Assembly: GCF_033958435.1 (NCBI RefSeq)
Contig: NC_134161.1
Coordinates: 8,928,001-8,992,000, forward strand
Origin: Carettochelys insculpta
Taxonomy: Eukaryota; Chordata; Testudines; Carettochelyidae
Reading direction: 5' to 3'
Length of the DNA stretch: 64,000 nucleotides
Shown piece after piece: positions 1 through 10,171 of this stretch (position 1 is the stretch's first letter; each line of letters opens with the position of its first letter). The position numbers and the translations under genes are program-made. Below the pieces are notes generated by a model that saw only the letters and a program-made list of their open reading frames with translations, ran no database searches and was not told the origin of the DNA.

Positions 1-69
1 CCTATAGATAGCCATTACCACCTGATTGTCCTGGAAGCCTATATGAAATAAAATGATGGTGTCATAGCA

Positions 70-265
70 TCACGGAATACTAGAACTGGAAGGACCATTG
101 AGAGGTCACCAAGTCCAGTTCCTAGCACTCACGGCAGGACCACCAGCTAGACCTTCCTTGATTGATGTTTGTCCAGCCTGCTCTTTGAAATCTCCAGTGA
201 TTGATATTCTGCAACATCCCAAAGCAATTTACGCTTAACCACCCTGACAGTTAGCAACACCATTT
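70..265 (-). mobile_element. CR1 LINE 3' region, truncated
   Basis: Reads as the reverse complement of the sauropsid CR1 3' region: a 'gaatactagaactggaagga' start, a 'gaggtcaccaagtccag' block, then text for short lost intervals and 'accaccctgacagttag'. CR1 is a non-LTR retrotransposon that usually leaves 5'-truncated tails like this. No open frame remains. Family recognition is from memory; subfamily not resolved. Confidence 0.75.
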
Positions 266-2094
266 CTAGTGAATAGAGGTCAGCACTATGATTTGACTTG
301 AGACAAACTGATAGGTTGCAGAGTTATCCACACCACAAGTCACATTTTAAACAGGGAGAACAATGTGTGATACAAGTTGCAGAACATGCAATAAAATTAT
401 GACAATAATCTAGTTTATACAGCTCGTGGGAGAGCTTACAGACCAGCTCGAAGCATCACTGCATGATGTAGCAAACTGCTTCGTGAAACATGCAGCAATA
501 ATTGCAGGAGATCAAGATCAGAGTCTATTGACCTGCAAATATATTACAAAAGAGTATTTTGTTTCATAATGAAGAAATGGTAGCTAGGTCTCAGACGTCT
601 CTCTCTAGATTCATTGCGTTTGTATCTCGACCATACATCAAACCATTCAAAAATGGTTTTACCATCTTCTTTAATCGTACATTATTATGTTTCTAACCAG
701 GAGATTGCTCCTCCTCCAAAATACAGGCTTCCAATCTCACTGCATAAGCTAAAAATAGCCCCCTTTGATTTCAACTAAAGCCCCTTGTGCCTTGGAGTAT
801 GTCTGAGACTAGGAGACATGAAGTTCTGCGGATGTTATTCAAAGGACAAATAATCATTTCCTGGGAGCCCTAACAGAACCACTAAGAGCTAGAAGGTCAT
901 TATTAAAGGTCAATAAAAAGTCAGATATCTATCATTTAATTCAGTGATCTGTGGCCCAACTCCCTATAATTTAGGGAATCCTTCCCTAATTATGGCAAAT
1001 ACGCTATTCCTCCAACATACATTCCATCCAGCAAACATCAGATCTTGTATAAATTCAGGACCAAATGATGTACCTCTACTATGTTCTTGTAGTGAGCTTT
1101 TTAACGCACAGATGGAAGAGTTGGCCATTTACTGGTATTCCAGAGGCCAAGGCTGATGTGCAATTTCCATTAATTTTCCCCATTTTCCCATATACTTTCA
1201 ACGGATTTACACAGCCATTGGCAATTCCTGAAGGAGTCACCATGTGGATTCTCTTCCTACGAGAGGCTTCATGAAAATTTTCACTAGACAACAGAATCTA
1301 ATGCAAATCAGTAGCATTATTCTGGATTTACAAGTTTATAATTTCGACCTTTTTTCCCCCAAAGGTTCCTCCATCAGTCATGCAGATCCATCACAAACTC
1401 ATATATATAATTTAACCGCCTCTTTCATCTTTGAAAGCAGAAATCTGTCTGAAATGCTTCTGATAAGCATCATCCAAACCCATTAAACTGTTATTGCCAA
1501 ACTGGATTTGGAGTTTTTTATTTAAGTTTATGGCACAGAGATGTTTCAAAGTTTATGAAATGTGCTCAGGAAAAAAAACAACAACAATGAAATGAGTATT
1601 TCCATCAATATTTCAATCTAATTTGTTGACGTGTCAGAATTACAAGGTGCAATTATCTTTTGGAATGCCTGGCTCCTAGGGGTGGGCTTTATGTTTAAAA
1701 GAAAAGATGGTTTAATACGTAGTAAATGAACGCTAATTAAAAAGCTGGGAGAAAAGTCTGTCATAGCTCAATAGTGAGACGAACGCATGCTGTGCGTTTG
1801 TTTAAATAGTCTCTGGTATACTGACAATATTAAGCGAGCGTGGCCCTCTATAAAGTGTATTTGCCAAAACAAATCCTTATGCCTGGTATGAAACTCTGTG
1901 ACTCTATACACCGAGAGCCAGATTCTAATATTTCCAGTAAGCAATTCCTTACTCTACATGAAGTCCTATTAAAGTCAATGGTACTTAAGGTGAGTGATGT
2001 TAGCAGTGTCTGCCTCCACAGAAGCATTATGCAAAAGGACTTGGACACCGCTCTGATTTTTTTTTAACAAATTGGAAACAATTCTGCTAATCTA
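266..2094. other. No gene or recognisable repeat seen
   Basis: AT-rich, with only short chance open frames (80 codons or fewer) on both strands and no splice-bounded coding stretch. I saw no tandem repeat or familiar transposon end here. Short A-rich and T-rich runs occur at about 1569 and 2057. Confidence 0.5.
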
Positions 2095-2336
2095 CTGTAT
2101 ATCTGAGAGAATCTGTTTCACTTTGAGTGTGTCTATCTGTCTGTCCCTCTGACCATGTGTTTGTCCAAGAACTCCTCCTAAACGGTAAGTGCTAGGACCA
2201 CCAAATTTGGTATACAGCCTCCTCTTATAACTTATAGCAAAGTGAAGGTTTGGTTGGGTTAGGAGAATGGGTGTGCCTGGAATGTGATTGTCTGGGGCCT
2301 CTACTAGTGGGGACAGTATACTGTATAGTGGCCATA

Positions 2337-3018
2337 GGCTACGTCTACACGTGCAGCCAACATCGAAATAGTCTATTTCGATGAATAACGTCTACACGTC
2401 CTCCAGGGCCAGCAACTTCGATGTTCAACTTCGACGTTGCTCAGCCCAACATCGAAATAGGTGCAGCGAGGGAACGTCTACACGTCAAAGTAGCACACAT
2501 CGAAATAGGGATGCCAGGCACAGCTGCAGACAGGGTCACAGGGCGGACTCAACAGCCAGCCGCTCCCTTAAAGGGCCCCTCCCAGACACAGTTGCACTAA
2601 ACAACACAAGATCCACAGAGCTGACAACTGGTTGCAGACCCTGTGCCTGCAGCATAGATCCCCAGCTGCCGCAGAAGCAGCCAGAAGCCCTGGGCTAAGG
2701 GCTGCTGCCCACGGTGACCATAGAGCCCCGCAGGGGCTGGAGAGAGAGCATCTCTCAACCCCCCAGCTGATGGCCGCCATGGAGGACCCAGCAATTTCGA
2801 CGTTGCGGGACGCGGATCGTCTACACGGTCCCTACTTCGACGTTGAACGTCAAAGTAGGGCGCTATTCCTATCTCCTCATGAGGTTAGCGACTTCGACGT
2901 CTCGCCGCCTAACGTCGAAGTTAACTTCGAAATAGCGCCCGACGCGTGTAGACGCGACAGGCGCTATTTCGAAGTTGGTGCCGCTACTTCGAAGTAGCGT
3001 GCACGTGTAGATGCAGCT
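2337..3018 (+). mobile_element. Non-autonomous DNA element rich in TTCGAA and TCTACACGT motifs, copy 1
   Basis: The ends are imperfect inverted repeats (ggctacgtctacacgtg at the left; complement of cacgtgtagatgcagct at the right), flanked by a short ATA duplication (2334-2336 and 3019-3021). The TCTACACGT terminal motif recurs inside at 2391 and 2477, nearly at 2820, and in complement at 2942 and 3003. Between them lie many inverted 'catcgaaatag' and 'cttcgaagt' words. A second, inverted copy with the same layout is at 35573-36286. A 121-codon open frame (2632-2997) is conserved in the other copy. No transposase is present. A 3-bp duplication would suit PIF/Harbinger, but the superfamily is not settled. 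Confidence 0.7.
2632..2997 (+). other. Conserved open frame inside the TTCGAA element, copy 1
   Basis: A 121-codon frame without interruption; its counterpart in the other copy (35594-35962, minus) is 122 codons and matches along its whole length by eye. The second half is formed by the element's own TTCGAA foldback words (FDV, YFEV, FEIAP repeats), so openness may result from the low stop content of those words. No domain recognised. The first third is Ala/Arg rich. I treat it as unproven coding sequence. Confidence 0.25.
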
Positions 3019-3375
3019 ATAGAGTGGCAGGAAAGAGGTAGAGATGGAGCCTAGACCAGCTATTAGGACAGCAGGAGGAGGGCTCAAGAAAGAGACAGAT
3101 CTCTACTATATACTTCAGAGAGTCTGTGTATTTGTGTGTCTGTCTGTCTGTCCCCCAGATGGAGGTCATGCATCCCTCCCCCGGCTGTGCAGCAGCCATG
3201 GACAGGTACTTCTCACCTGGCCCAAGTTTCTGTGGTGGGAAACTGCTCAGAGTTATTCTCCCTTTCCAGGTGGCCCCTCATCCCCAGCCCCAACCCAGAA
3301 CAATTATTTCAGTGAAGAAACAACAAAAAAATATTTGAGTTAAGGACCCAAGCAATGCTGGGCAAATTTCCTCAT

Positions 3376-3890
3376 ACACTATACGTGGCCACTTCTATTG
3401 CATATTTTTTTTATGATGAACAGTGACATGGAAATAGCATTTTGGTTGCTTTCTTTTTCATCTGCTCTGGTTCCCTATTCTGAACTTGAAGTCATTGATT
3501 AATCTATTTCAGCTTTTTCAGTGTACCTTGTGCAGCAATTTTGAGTCATGGTCATTTAAGTTGTCAATATTATAGGAGTTTCCTCAAGATTTTTTTTTAA
3601 ACAAACATAACAAGTTTTTCATGGTCAGATATGGGAATGTGGGATAGGTTTCAGATCAGACCACAAGCAGATCTGTAGGAGAAGTAGAAAGAAAGCGACT
3701 CTTCTCTTCCCTTGAATATGCAAAGTGCATTGCTCACTTACAATGGCAACAGTTTCATCCCAGTTTAGATCATGGTTCATGAATCATCAGTCCACTTATT
3801 CACTGGTCTGGGCTGTGGGGAATTATAATCACAAAAACATTCGGAAGCAAATCTGTCCTGAAGAGATATAGTTGCTTCAATAATGTTTAT
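3376..3890. other. No gene or repeat recognised
   Basis: AT-rich unique-looking sequence with T-runs near 3404 and 3590. Nothing further supported. Confidence 0.4.
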
Positions 3891-3957
3891 ACCTTGTCTA
3901 CACTGTGTGTATGGATGTAGACTGTGTTTTAAGTCCCTCTCCCTGCCTCAATACTAT

Positions 3958-4056
3958 TCCCAGGCCTGATCCTCAGCTGACGTACATCAGCAAAGCTCCA
4001 CTGATTTCTATGGAATCACACTTTGATTTATACCAGCTCAGGATCTGACCTGGAAC
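3958..4056. repeat. Ancient palindromic MITE-like repeat ('paired ttyatacag' family)
   Basis: A near palindrome centred on 'ctccactgatttctatggaa', with arms 'gatcctcagctgacgtacat' and 'ttataccagctcaggatct'. The same palindrome type (a sentence-like 'taaatcagcatagctccattgacttcaatggag...' core) is common in sauropsid genomes. Diverged; no duplication of target found. Confidence 0.6.
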
Positions 4057-5040
4057 CAGCTTTGATTTTACTTAAAAATGCAAACCAAAGCCCTCTTTGT
4101 GCCAAAATATCCAATCTGAAAGAAAAATGCACATTTTTTTTTTCTCAAACCTGCTAAATTGCAAAAAAGCCTTCTCTGGTCTGCCACTGGCCTCTTGTCA
4201 CACATTTCTTGAGTACACTCCAAGTCTGGGCCAAGGAAATGCATATTAGCAGAAAAAGAAAGTGACTGATGACTTCCCAAGCATCTGTCATACTTGCAAT
4301 TTTTAATGAGCCTCATATAATGTGTCATCAATACTATTTTTTTCAGAGCATATCAATCTTAGTCACCCAAATCTATCACAGGGAACATAACTTAGAGGAA
4401 GACCAACCTTTGAAGCAACATGGAAACCTATAAAGCAATGATGCTTTTGTAAACCCAGTCTCAGAAATATACAGGTTCCCTTCGCTGTTTGTCTAGTTTT
4501 ACTCCCTAGTATTCAGCTTCAAATTTTGCTTGGTTCTGCAAATCGTGCCTCAAACAGCCGCATATTCCAGCCCTGCAAAGTTGGCCCAACACTTAATTCT
4601 TAATCCTGAGATGCCACTCTAACTACTGTAGACATAGCTGGAGTTTAGCACAGCTCTTAGCAGTAAATTCTCAAAGGTGATTTACCAGCAGGAAATGGAG
4701 TGAGAGAGAATAGAACAGTGCGTACCGCACCAGACAGAGTGACAAATCCTCGATTCTGTTAGCTCCCCTCTCCTGTTGTTTCACTATATGGCCTTCAGCA
4801 AGTTAGTGGGGCCTATATTCTTACAAGTGGCCATGGATCTGGGGTGCCACCATTTTTCTGCACACATCTTGAGACTATTAGAAGCACCAAGCATTGATTT
4901 CAACCGGCTCTCTGGAGGATTAGAACACTGGAAAATGTGGACCCAGGTGTCTTAAGATGGAAACCCAAGAAACGAAGTATCAAAAGCTAGTGACCACTTC
5001 TGAAATGTTTGGAATCAGCCTCAAGCCACTATGTGAGAAA
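4057..5040. other. No gene or repeat recognised
   Basis: Unassigned AT-rich DNA. The longest open frame is 87 codons on the minus strand (4068-4331), with no recognisable domain, so I do not call it a gene. Confidence 0.4.
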
Positions 5041-5138
5041 CAACAAGAAGTCCTCTGGCATCTTTTAGACTAACCGATATTTTGGAGCATAAGCTTTCAT
5101 GGGCAAATACTAACATGGCTACCTCTCTGATATGTGAG
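5041..5138 (-). mobile_element. Penelope-like element terminal fragment, foldback form
   Basis: Contains 'aagaagtcctctggcatctt', 'ttggagcataagctttcatg' and 'gggcaaata', the terminal block seen also at 27832 and 32680. It is followed at once by 'actaacatggctacctctct', which is the opposite-strand version of the 'agaggggtagtcatgttagt' block preceding the tail at 8945. So both ends sit face to face with the interior missing. Confidence 0.6.
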
Positions 5139-6555
5139 AAACAGTCTCTGCAGCTTTAAAATAGAGCTATTGACCCATCTTTGAAAAGGCCTTTGAGATC
5201 TTTCTATGAAAAGGCAATAGAAGGGCTAAGTATTAGAGATGGCTGAAAAATAGGAGAAAAATTTCATGAAGATTTTCCTTTTTGAAAAAAAATCAAATTT
5301 GATAGAAAAGGGCATTAAAAGGGCATTGTTGTTATTGCTACCATTGCATAGGTTCTTACCACTTGAACTACTGGGAGTTCTACTGACATTATAGGGCCTA
5401 GGATATATAGTACAGTGATTTTTGTTTTGCCCAGCAGAGGGCAGTTGCATACCTCCAATAGACACTTTGTGCTACGTATGTTCCCATTTTCATTCTGGAC
5501 AACTTGGAACACCAATGAATGGCTGCTCAGACTTCAAAAGCAAGATGAGACCAGTAGTTTTCATTCACTATACAGGGGCAAGGTCTGTTGAGGAAAAAAT
5601 TTGTGGCCCTAGCATGTCGTGTTGAATGGAGCCCTCTCCCCTCCTATTTCACGCCAGTTTTGAGGTTTGCCCCAGATAGGGGCACCAGTACAACTGTCCC
5701 TCCTCTTCCTCACCTTTCATCAGCCCTGCCTAAGGTTAACCCCCTGACTCCTACGTAATAGACAAGGCACCAAAAGTCATCCAGCTCTGTAAGTCTGCTT
5801 GTCAGCAGGCGTTTGTAAATAATCCAGCATGAGCCAAAGTGAGCATCTCTTTCTTACGGTTCATAGCTTCACACTGTGCTTAAACCTTCTCTCACCTTTA
5901 TCCATGAAGGTTTCTCTACCAGGCAGCAAATACAGCTACTAGTCATGTTCACACCCTCCCACACGCCTCTCAGCACACACATTGGTGGGAAGAAGAAAAG
6001 CCACTGAAAGAAACAGGAGTTTCTATTAAAATCTCTTTTATTTTCCACAGGCTAAAGTAACCCAACCCTGGGTTTGTTCAATTTAAAAACAATAAAAGCC
6101 TCTCTCAACAAAGGCCTGTGTATAACCGATTGATCTTCAATGTGTTAAATAAATCAGCAAAACTGGAAATCCAGAAATAAATAGCCTTTCTACTGTTGCT
6201 ATGACAACTGGACATTTTTACCTGGACAGAGATTTTACATTCCACAGTTGCTAACAGTTTGAAAGCAGAATTACATTCAGTTTTCAGTCCTCATGCATTT
6301 TACCCACCTAACATGATAGGACAGATAATTTTGGGGTTGCTTATTAGAAAATCGCAGAATATCAGATAGAGGAGCTCTTTTTCACTTCATATTGGACTGG
6401 CAATATACAAATGAAGTCCATGTATTAGGACTTACGAAGTCTATTCTCCGAATACAGGAAAAAGACAGGGTACAATATTATTAGCATTAGAAGAGCAATG
6501 AAGGGTCAGAACCAAGTTTGAGACTCCATTGTGTTACATGCTGGGATGGCGTATA
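5139..6555. other. No gene or repeat recognised
   Basis: Unassigned sequence with only short open frames of 79 codons or fewer in both directions. No tandem repeats, no recognisable transposon end. Confidence 0.4.
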
Positions 6556-6876
6556 GAGTAAACTTTTCATATCCAGCATTCTATTATCCACAACTCTCAA
6601 ATAACCGACATTTTAACCATAAGTAAACTTTAATTATGTTTTCCATACATACCATATATTGAAAGTAAATACAAATAAATACAGAAAATGCAGTATGATT
6701 TTACAGTATGCAATATGACTATTGGTAAATAAAGTACTCTGCATACATTTTTGTTTGTTTCTACTCTTGTTTTTCTCTAGTGTTACGCATCACTAGATAT
6801 ACCACTTTATTATCCAGAATATTTGAATATCTGGCAACCTGCTGGTCCCGGGCTGCTGGATATGAAAGAGTTACTG
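6556..6876. mobile_element. pogo/Tigger-like MITE (Tc1-mariner superfamily)
   Basis: Inverted termini match: 'gagtaaacttttcatatcca' at the left and the complement of 'tggatatgaaagagttactg' at the right. They are flanked by TA dinucleotides (6554-6555, 6877-6878), the insertion site duplicated by Tc1/mariner/pogo transposases. The CAGTAA-type start (first base changed to G at the left) is typical of pogo/Tigger. The 321-bp length and lack of a transposase frame make it non-autonomous. An element with a related end is at 30455-30672. Confidence 0.75.
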
Positions 6877-7498
6877 TATTAAGAGCTATTCCTTTATTCA
6901 GGGCCGAATTTGGCTCAACTGGTAAAACTGATATCAAGTTACATGCACAATCCAAAATATTGTTATGGCTAGGAAGGGTAAGGTGGGAGCACTAACAGTG
7001 ATACCCTAATCCTGGTCTTTTTTCAAACTGAGTCACTGCAAACCCTGTGAATTTCAGAATCTATACCAGCGTGGATAATTACAGGTGTCATCTGTGTGCT
7101 TTAATACAGTACTACGCGTCCAAATACTAGTCACTTCCCTCTTGTTCGCACTACACTGGAACCTACAGAGCCCTGCACCTCTCTTGTTCCTCCTCCCAAC
7201 AGAAGCAGCCTGCTTGGGTTAGGAGCTGTAGGCGGGCACAATAGCATCCTGAACATGAGTGCTGGCTGTCTGACCCCGCCTTGCACCACACACTGTCACG
7301 CATACCCACAAAAAGGGGATATAAGTCTCTAACAAATCAAAGCACTACCATTTACACCTACTTCCCACTTGCTGGGCCATTCCACAGCTGAAGCTCTGTG
7401 ATGATCAAGGGAGCTCAGCTAAACTGGACCTGGCCTGTTTTGCACAAGTTTATGACTTCAAAAGGGCCAAAGCAATGGAAGGTCAAGCCCGCTGACTT
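6877..7498. other. No gene or repeat recognised
   Basis: Unassigned sequence; no open frame worth calling and no familiar repeat. Confidence 0.4.
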
Positions 7499-7499
7499 C

Positions 7500-8155
7500 C
7501 TGGAAAAACAACGAGGAGTCCTGTAGCATCTAAAAGACTAATGGATTTATTAGGGCACATGCTTTTGTGGGTAAAACCAACTTCATCAGATCAACTGGAG
7601 TGGAAATACACGGGCAGGTGCATATATAAGAAAATTATTGCAAAAGAAATAAGTTACTAACCATTGTAAATTAGGGTGATCAGTCTGGGTGATTGTGGCC
7701 ATTCAGTGTAGCTTAAGAGGAGATGTGAATACCCACCAAGGGAAATTTACTTCTGTAGAGTTTTGACAAATTTAGATCCTTATTGAGACTTAATTGTATA
7801 TTTTGGAATTTGCAAATGAGCACCTGTTCAGCTGTTTCCCTTTGTAATCAAGTTTTGAAGATTTTTTTGTAGAAGGATGGCTACTTTTAAATCCTTTCCT
7901 GAATGTCCAAGGAGGTTATAAAGTGTTCCCCAACAGATTTATGTATATTCCCTTTCCTGATGCCTGATTTGGGTCCATTTATCCTTTGGCACAGAGACTG
8001 TCCAGGTTTGTCTAACATACATGGCAGAGGGGCATAAAGTTGGTTTTACCCAGGAAAGTTTATGTCCCCGTGAATCCATTAGTCTCTGAGGTGCTACAGG
8101 ACTCCTCACTGTTTTTTCAAATATGAACTATCACAGCTACCTCTCCGAGACGTCA
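7500..8155 (-). mobile_element. Penelope-like element, truncated, with inverted terminal arm
   Basis: Read on the minus strand, this is the end of the GIY-YIG endonuclease region (a degraded Y-V-R-Q-T in place of YIGQT near 8010, then K-D-K-W-T) followed by the 3' region and the terminal tail at 7500-7600 (gaggagtcctgtagcatcta ... cacatgcttttgtgggtaaa). At about 8036-8130 the same tail recurs in the opposite orientation (gttggttttaccc ... ggtgctacaggactcctc). A body flanked by inverted terminal copies is the arrangement known for Penelope-like elements with partial inverted pseudo-LTRs. The reading frame is heavily damaged. Confidence 0.75.
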
Positions 8156-8929
8156 TGGAGTTAATGCCTGATTTAAAGCAGCCTTGAGGCAAAGAAGGGA
8201 ACAATTTTGTCCTTGGAAAGGATGAGTCAGATGGCCTTTCCATGTCTTATTTGAGAAACAGCATGGGACTGAGCACAAGGGATATCTAGCCAAGGGGCTG
8301 CCAAATTCTAATAGTATTTGGGTTAGAAACTCACTGTTATGGCTTCAGCAAGACCCTTCTCCTCCTGGTACCTTGTCTCACCCATCTGTCAATGGCCCTA
8401 CGAAAACCTCCCTGCCTCACAAATATGGTTAAATCGTCACTGGAACAGATCAGATCTGGTCAAGAATCAGTTTCCCCTCCTTGCAAAACTTCTTAGATGT
8501 CAAAAAAAATTCCCATCCAAATCAGGACAGCGAGTCAAACGAGCAGAACTTTTAGCAAACCAAAAAACAGAAAAATGAAACGAGATCAGTTCAGGTGAAT
8601 TGAAATATTTCATTCAGATCATTTCTAACATTTCATTTCAATTTTGACATTATATATTTGATATCCAAATTTACTTATCTGATATTTCCATGAGAAGTCA
8701 TTTCCCACTGATTTTTTTTCCCTTTTGAAAGGGTCAAAACAAAACTGTGAAACGTTTTGGTAAATCTTTTTCAAGCTGAAGACAAGGGCACTGGAACAAT
8801 TTGCATAGTGGGGGCACTGAGAGTCATTGAGCCAAGCTATAAACACTGGCTATGATGGAAACCACTTGAAGCCAGGGGTTACTGCTGTATTCCCAGCATT
8901 TACGCTTGAAAACTTACTTGAAATCTAGT
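8156..8929. other. No gene or repeat recognised
   Basis: Unassigned; AT-rich, with short chance open frames only. Confidence 0.4.
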
Positions 8930-9112
8930 CTCAGAGGGGTAGTCATGTTAGTCTGTAGCTTTGCAAAAAGACCAAGGAGTCCTCTAGCACCTTAAAGACT
9001 AGCAATTTTATTTATTAGGTAATGAGTTTTCATGGGTAAGACCCACTTCATCAGAACTCTTCATCTAATAAATAAAATGATTAGTCTTTAAGGTGCTACA
9101 GGACTCTCGTTT
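8930..9112. mobile_element. Penelope-like terminal foldback (two tails head to head)
   Basis: Left arm: 'aaggagtcctctagcacctt' then 'aaagactagcaattttattt'. Right arm: 'aataaataaaatgattagtc' then 'tttaaggtgctacaggactc', its reverse complement. A 'gggtaagacccacttcatca' loop lies between. No coding sequence is left. Same tail family as at 7500 and 20549. Confidence 0.7.
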
Positions 9113-9315
9113 TTACTTGAAACCTGACACTTTTTCACAAAAAAGTTTTTAAAAACTGGCATTTTCCAACAAAAATGTTGTGTTGAAAAATTCCCAATCA
9201 GCTCTACACCAGACACTCAAACTGGTGTAAACTGGAACTGCTTCACTGCAGTCAGAAGATCTGTGCTGACCCCGCACATCACCTATGTGACTCTACACTT
9301 GTGATGAGCAATAAG

Positions 9316-9645
9316 TGGCCCAGAGCCCAGCTGCAGTTGGCTAGAGTTGGCCCCTGGTGGGCTGCCAGCACTTTATTTACCTGTGTCTCCGCATGTCGGG
9401 CTGTTCACAGCTCCTGTTGGCTGGCATTCAGTGCTCCCAGGGAATGAGAGCTGTGAGAAGTGGCACAGACTAGGACAGCGCTTCCCACAGCTCCCATTGG
9501 CCAGGAACACTGATCTACACCCAGTCGGAGCTGCAAGCAGCTATACCTTCAGAGGTGCAGATCAATGAAGTGCCAGCAGCCCACCAGAGACTAACCCTGG
9601 CACACTACACCCAGCCCAAAGGCCACAAATTGTCCACTCCATTCT
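9316..9645. mobile_element. hAT-like non-autonomous repeat, degraded
   Basis: Contains 'gtgggctgccagcactttat', 'cacagctcctgttggctggc', 'cacagctcccattggccagg' and a closing 'gtgccagcagcccaccag'. The ends are mutually inverted (ggtgggctgccagca versus its complement at 9568-9584) and the inside has mirrored 'cacagctcc(c/t)(a/g)ttggc' blocks. From memory this is a widespread amniote hAT-type foldback. No target duplication was identified. Confidence 0.5.
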
Positions 9646-10099
9646 TCACAATATCCAGCAACACGAAACATTTTTGAACCACCACGACGACGCTCAAGTA
9701 CCTTGTTAACATTGCTCATTTCCATCCATCTCAATTGTTACAGAATTGCATACGCATACGTGCTCTCTCTCTCACATGCATGCACACAGATTGTGAAAGT
9801 GTGCCAAACAAACATGGGCATCAGTGTGCTTCTGTGCCTTAAAAGCAAAGCAGACAGCTCAAGTCCTCGTCGGTGAAAGCAGGCATTCAATTCAACTTGG
9901 AGAATCTCGTTTTCCTCTAAATGAGCCTCTCATCAGGCTCAGTGACAACCCTTAGCTGCCTGAGAAAAAAGCACTGGAATAATAATAATAAAAAAGGAAC
10001 CTATTTTCCAGAGCAAAGTAATCCCTATTCCATTGCCATGGTACCAGACATCCGTCTCTTCCTTTCATTGACCAGACAATGTCCCCCTCAGCTACGAGC
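9646..10099. other. No gene recognised; short CT/CA-rich stretch
   Basis: A short 'ctctctctctcacatgcatg' simple stretch lies near 9762-9790. Otherwise unassigned. Confidence 0.4.
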
Positions 10100-10171
10100 T
10101 TCTTTTTTTCTTTCCTCTTTCCTTCCCTCCCGCCCCCTTTGTGTGTGTGTGTGCGCGCGCTTGCGCGCGCC
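10100..10171 (+). repeat. Polypyrimidine tract joined to alternating GT/GC tract
   Basis: From 10100 to 10140 the plus strand is nearly all C and T. It runs directly into (GT)6 and then 'gcgcgcgcttgcgcgcgc' (10153-10170), a near-palindrome of CG steps. Alternating purine-pyrimidine DNA can adopt Z form and polypyrimidine mirror tracts can adopt triplex form (known physical behaviour). Many CpG steps survive in an otherwise CpG-poor region. Confidence 0.85.

Larger units (their letters stand above)
2095..3375 (+). repeat. Older unclassified repeat interrupted by a DNA element
   Basis: The left part (2095-2336) contains 'gtctatctgtctgtccctc' and 'ggaccaccaaatttggtata'. The right part (3019-3375) contains 'tgtctgtctgtctgtccccc' and ends near 'gacccaagcaatgctgggca'. 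From memory these blocks are typical of one dispersed reptile repeat whose end resembles a hairpin, as in Helitrons, but the hairpin is degraded here. The 682-bp element at 2337-3018 splits it. Class assignment is a guess; that it is an interspersed repeat is more secure. Confidence 0.4.

Noticed and set aside
2337..3018. CRISPR-like array because of the repeated TCTACACGT and TTCGAA words
   Set aside because: Spacing is irregular, orientation inverts at the middle, and the context is vertebrate DNA; this is an inverted-repeat DNA element.
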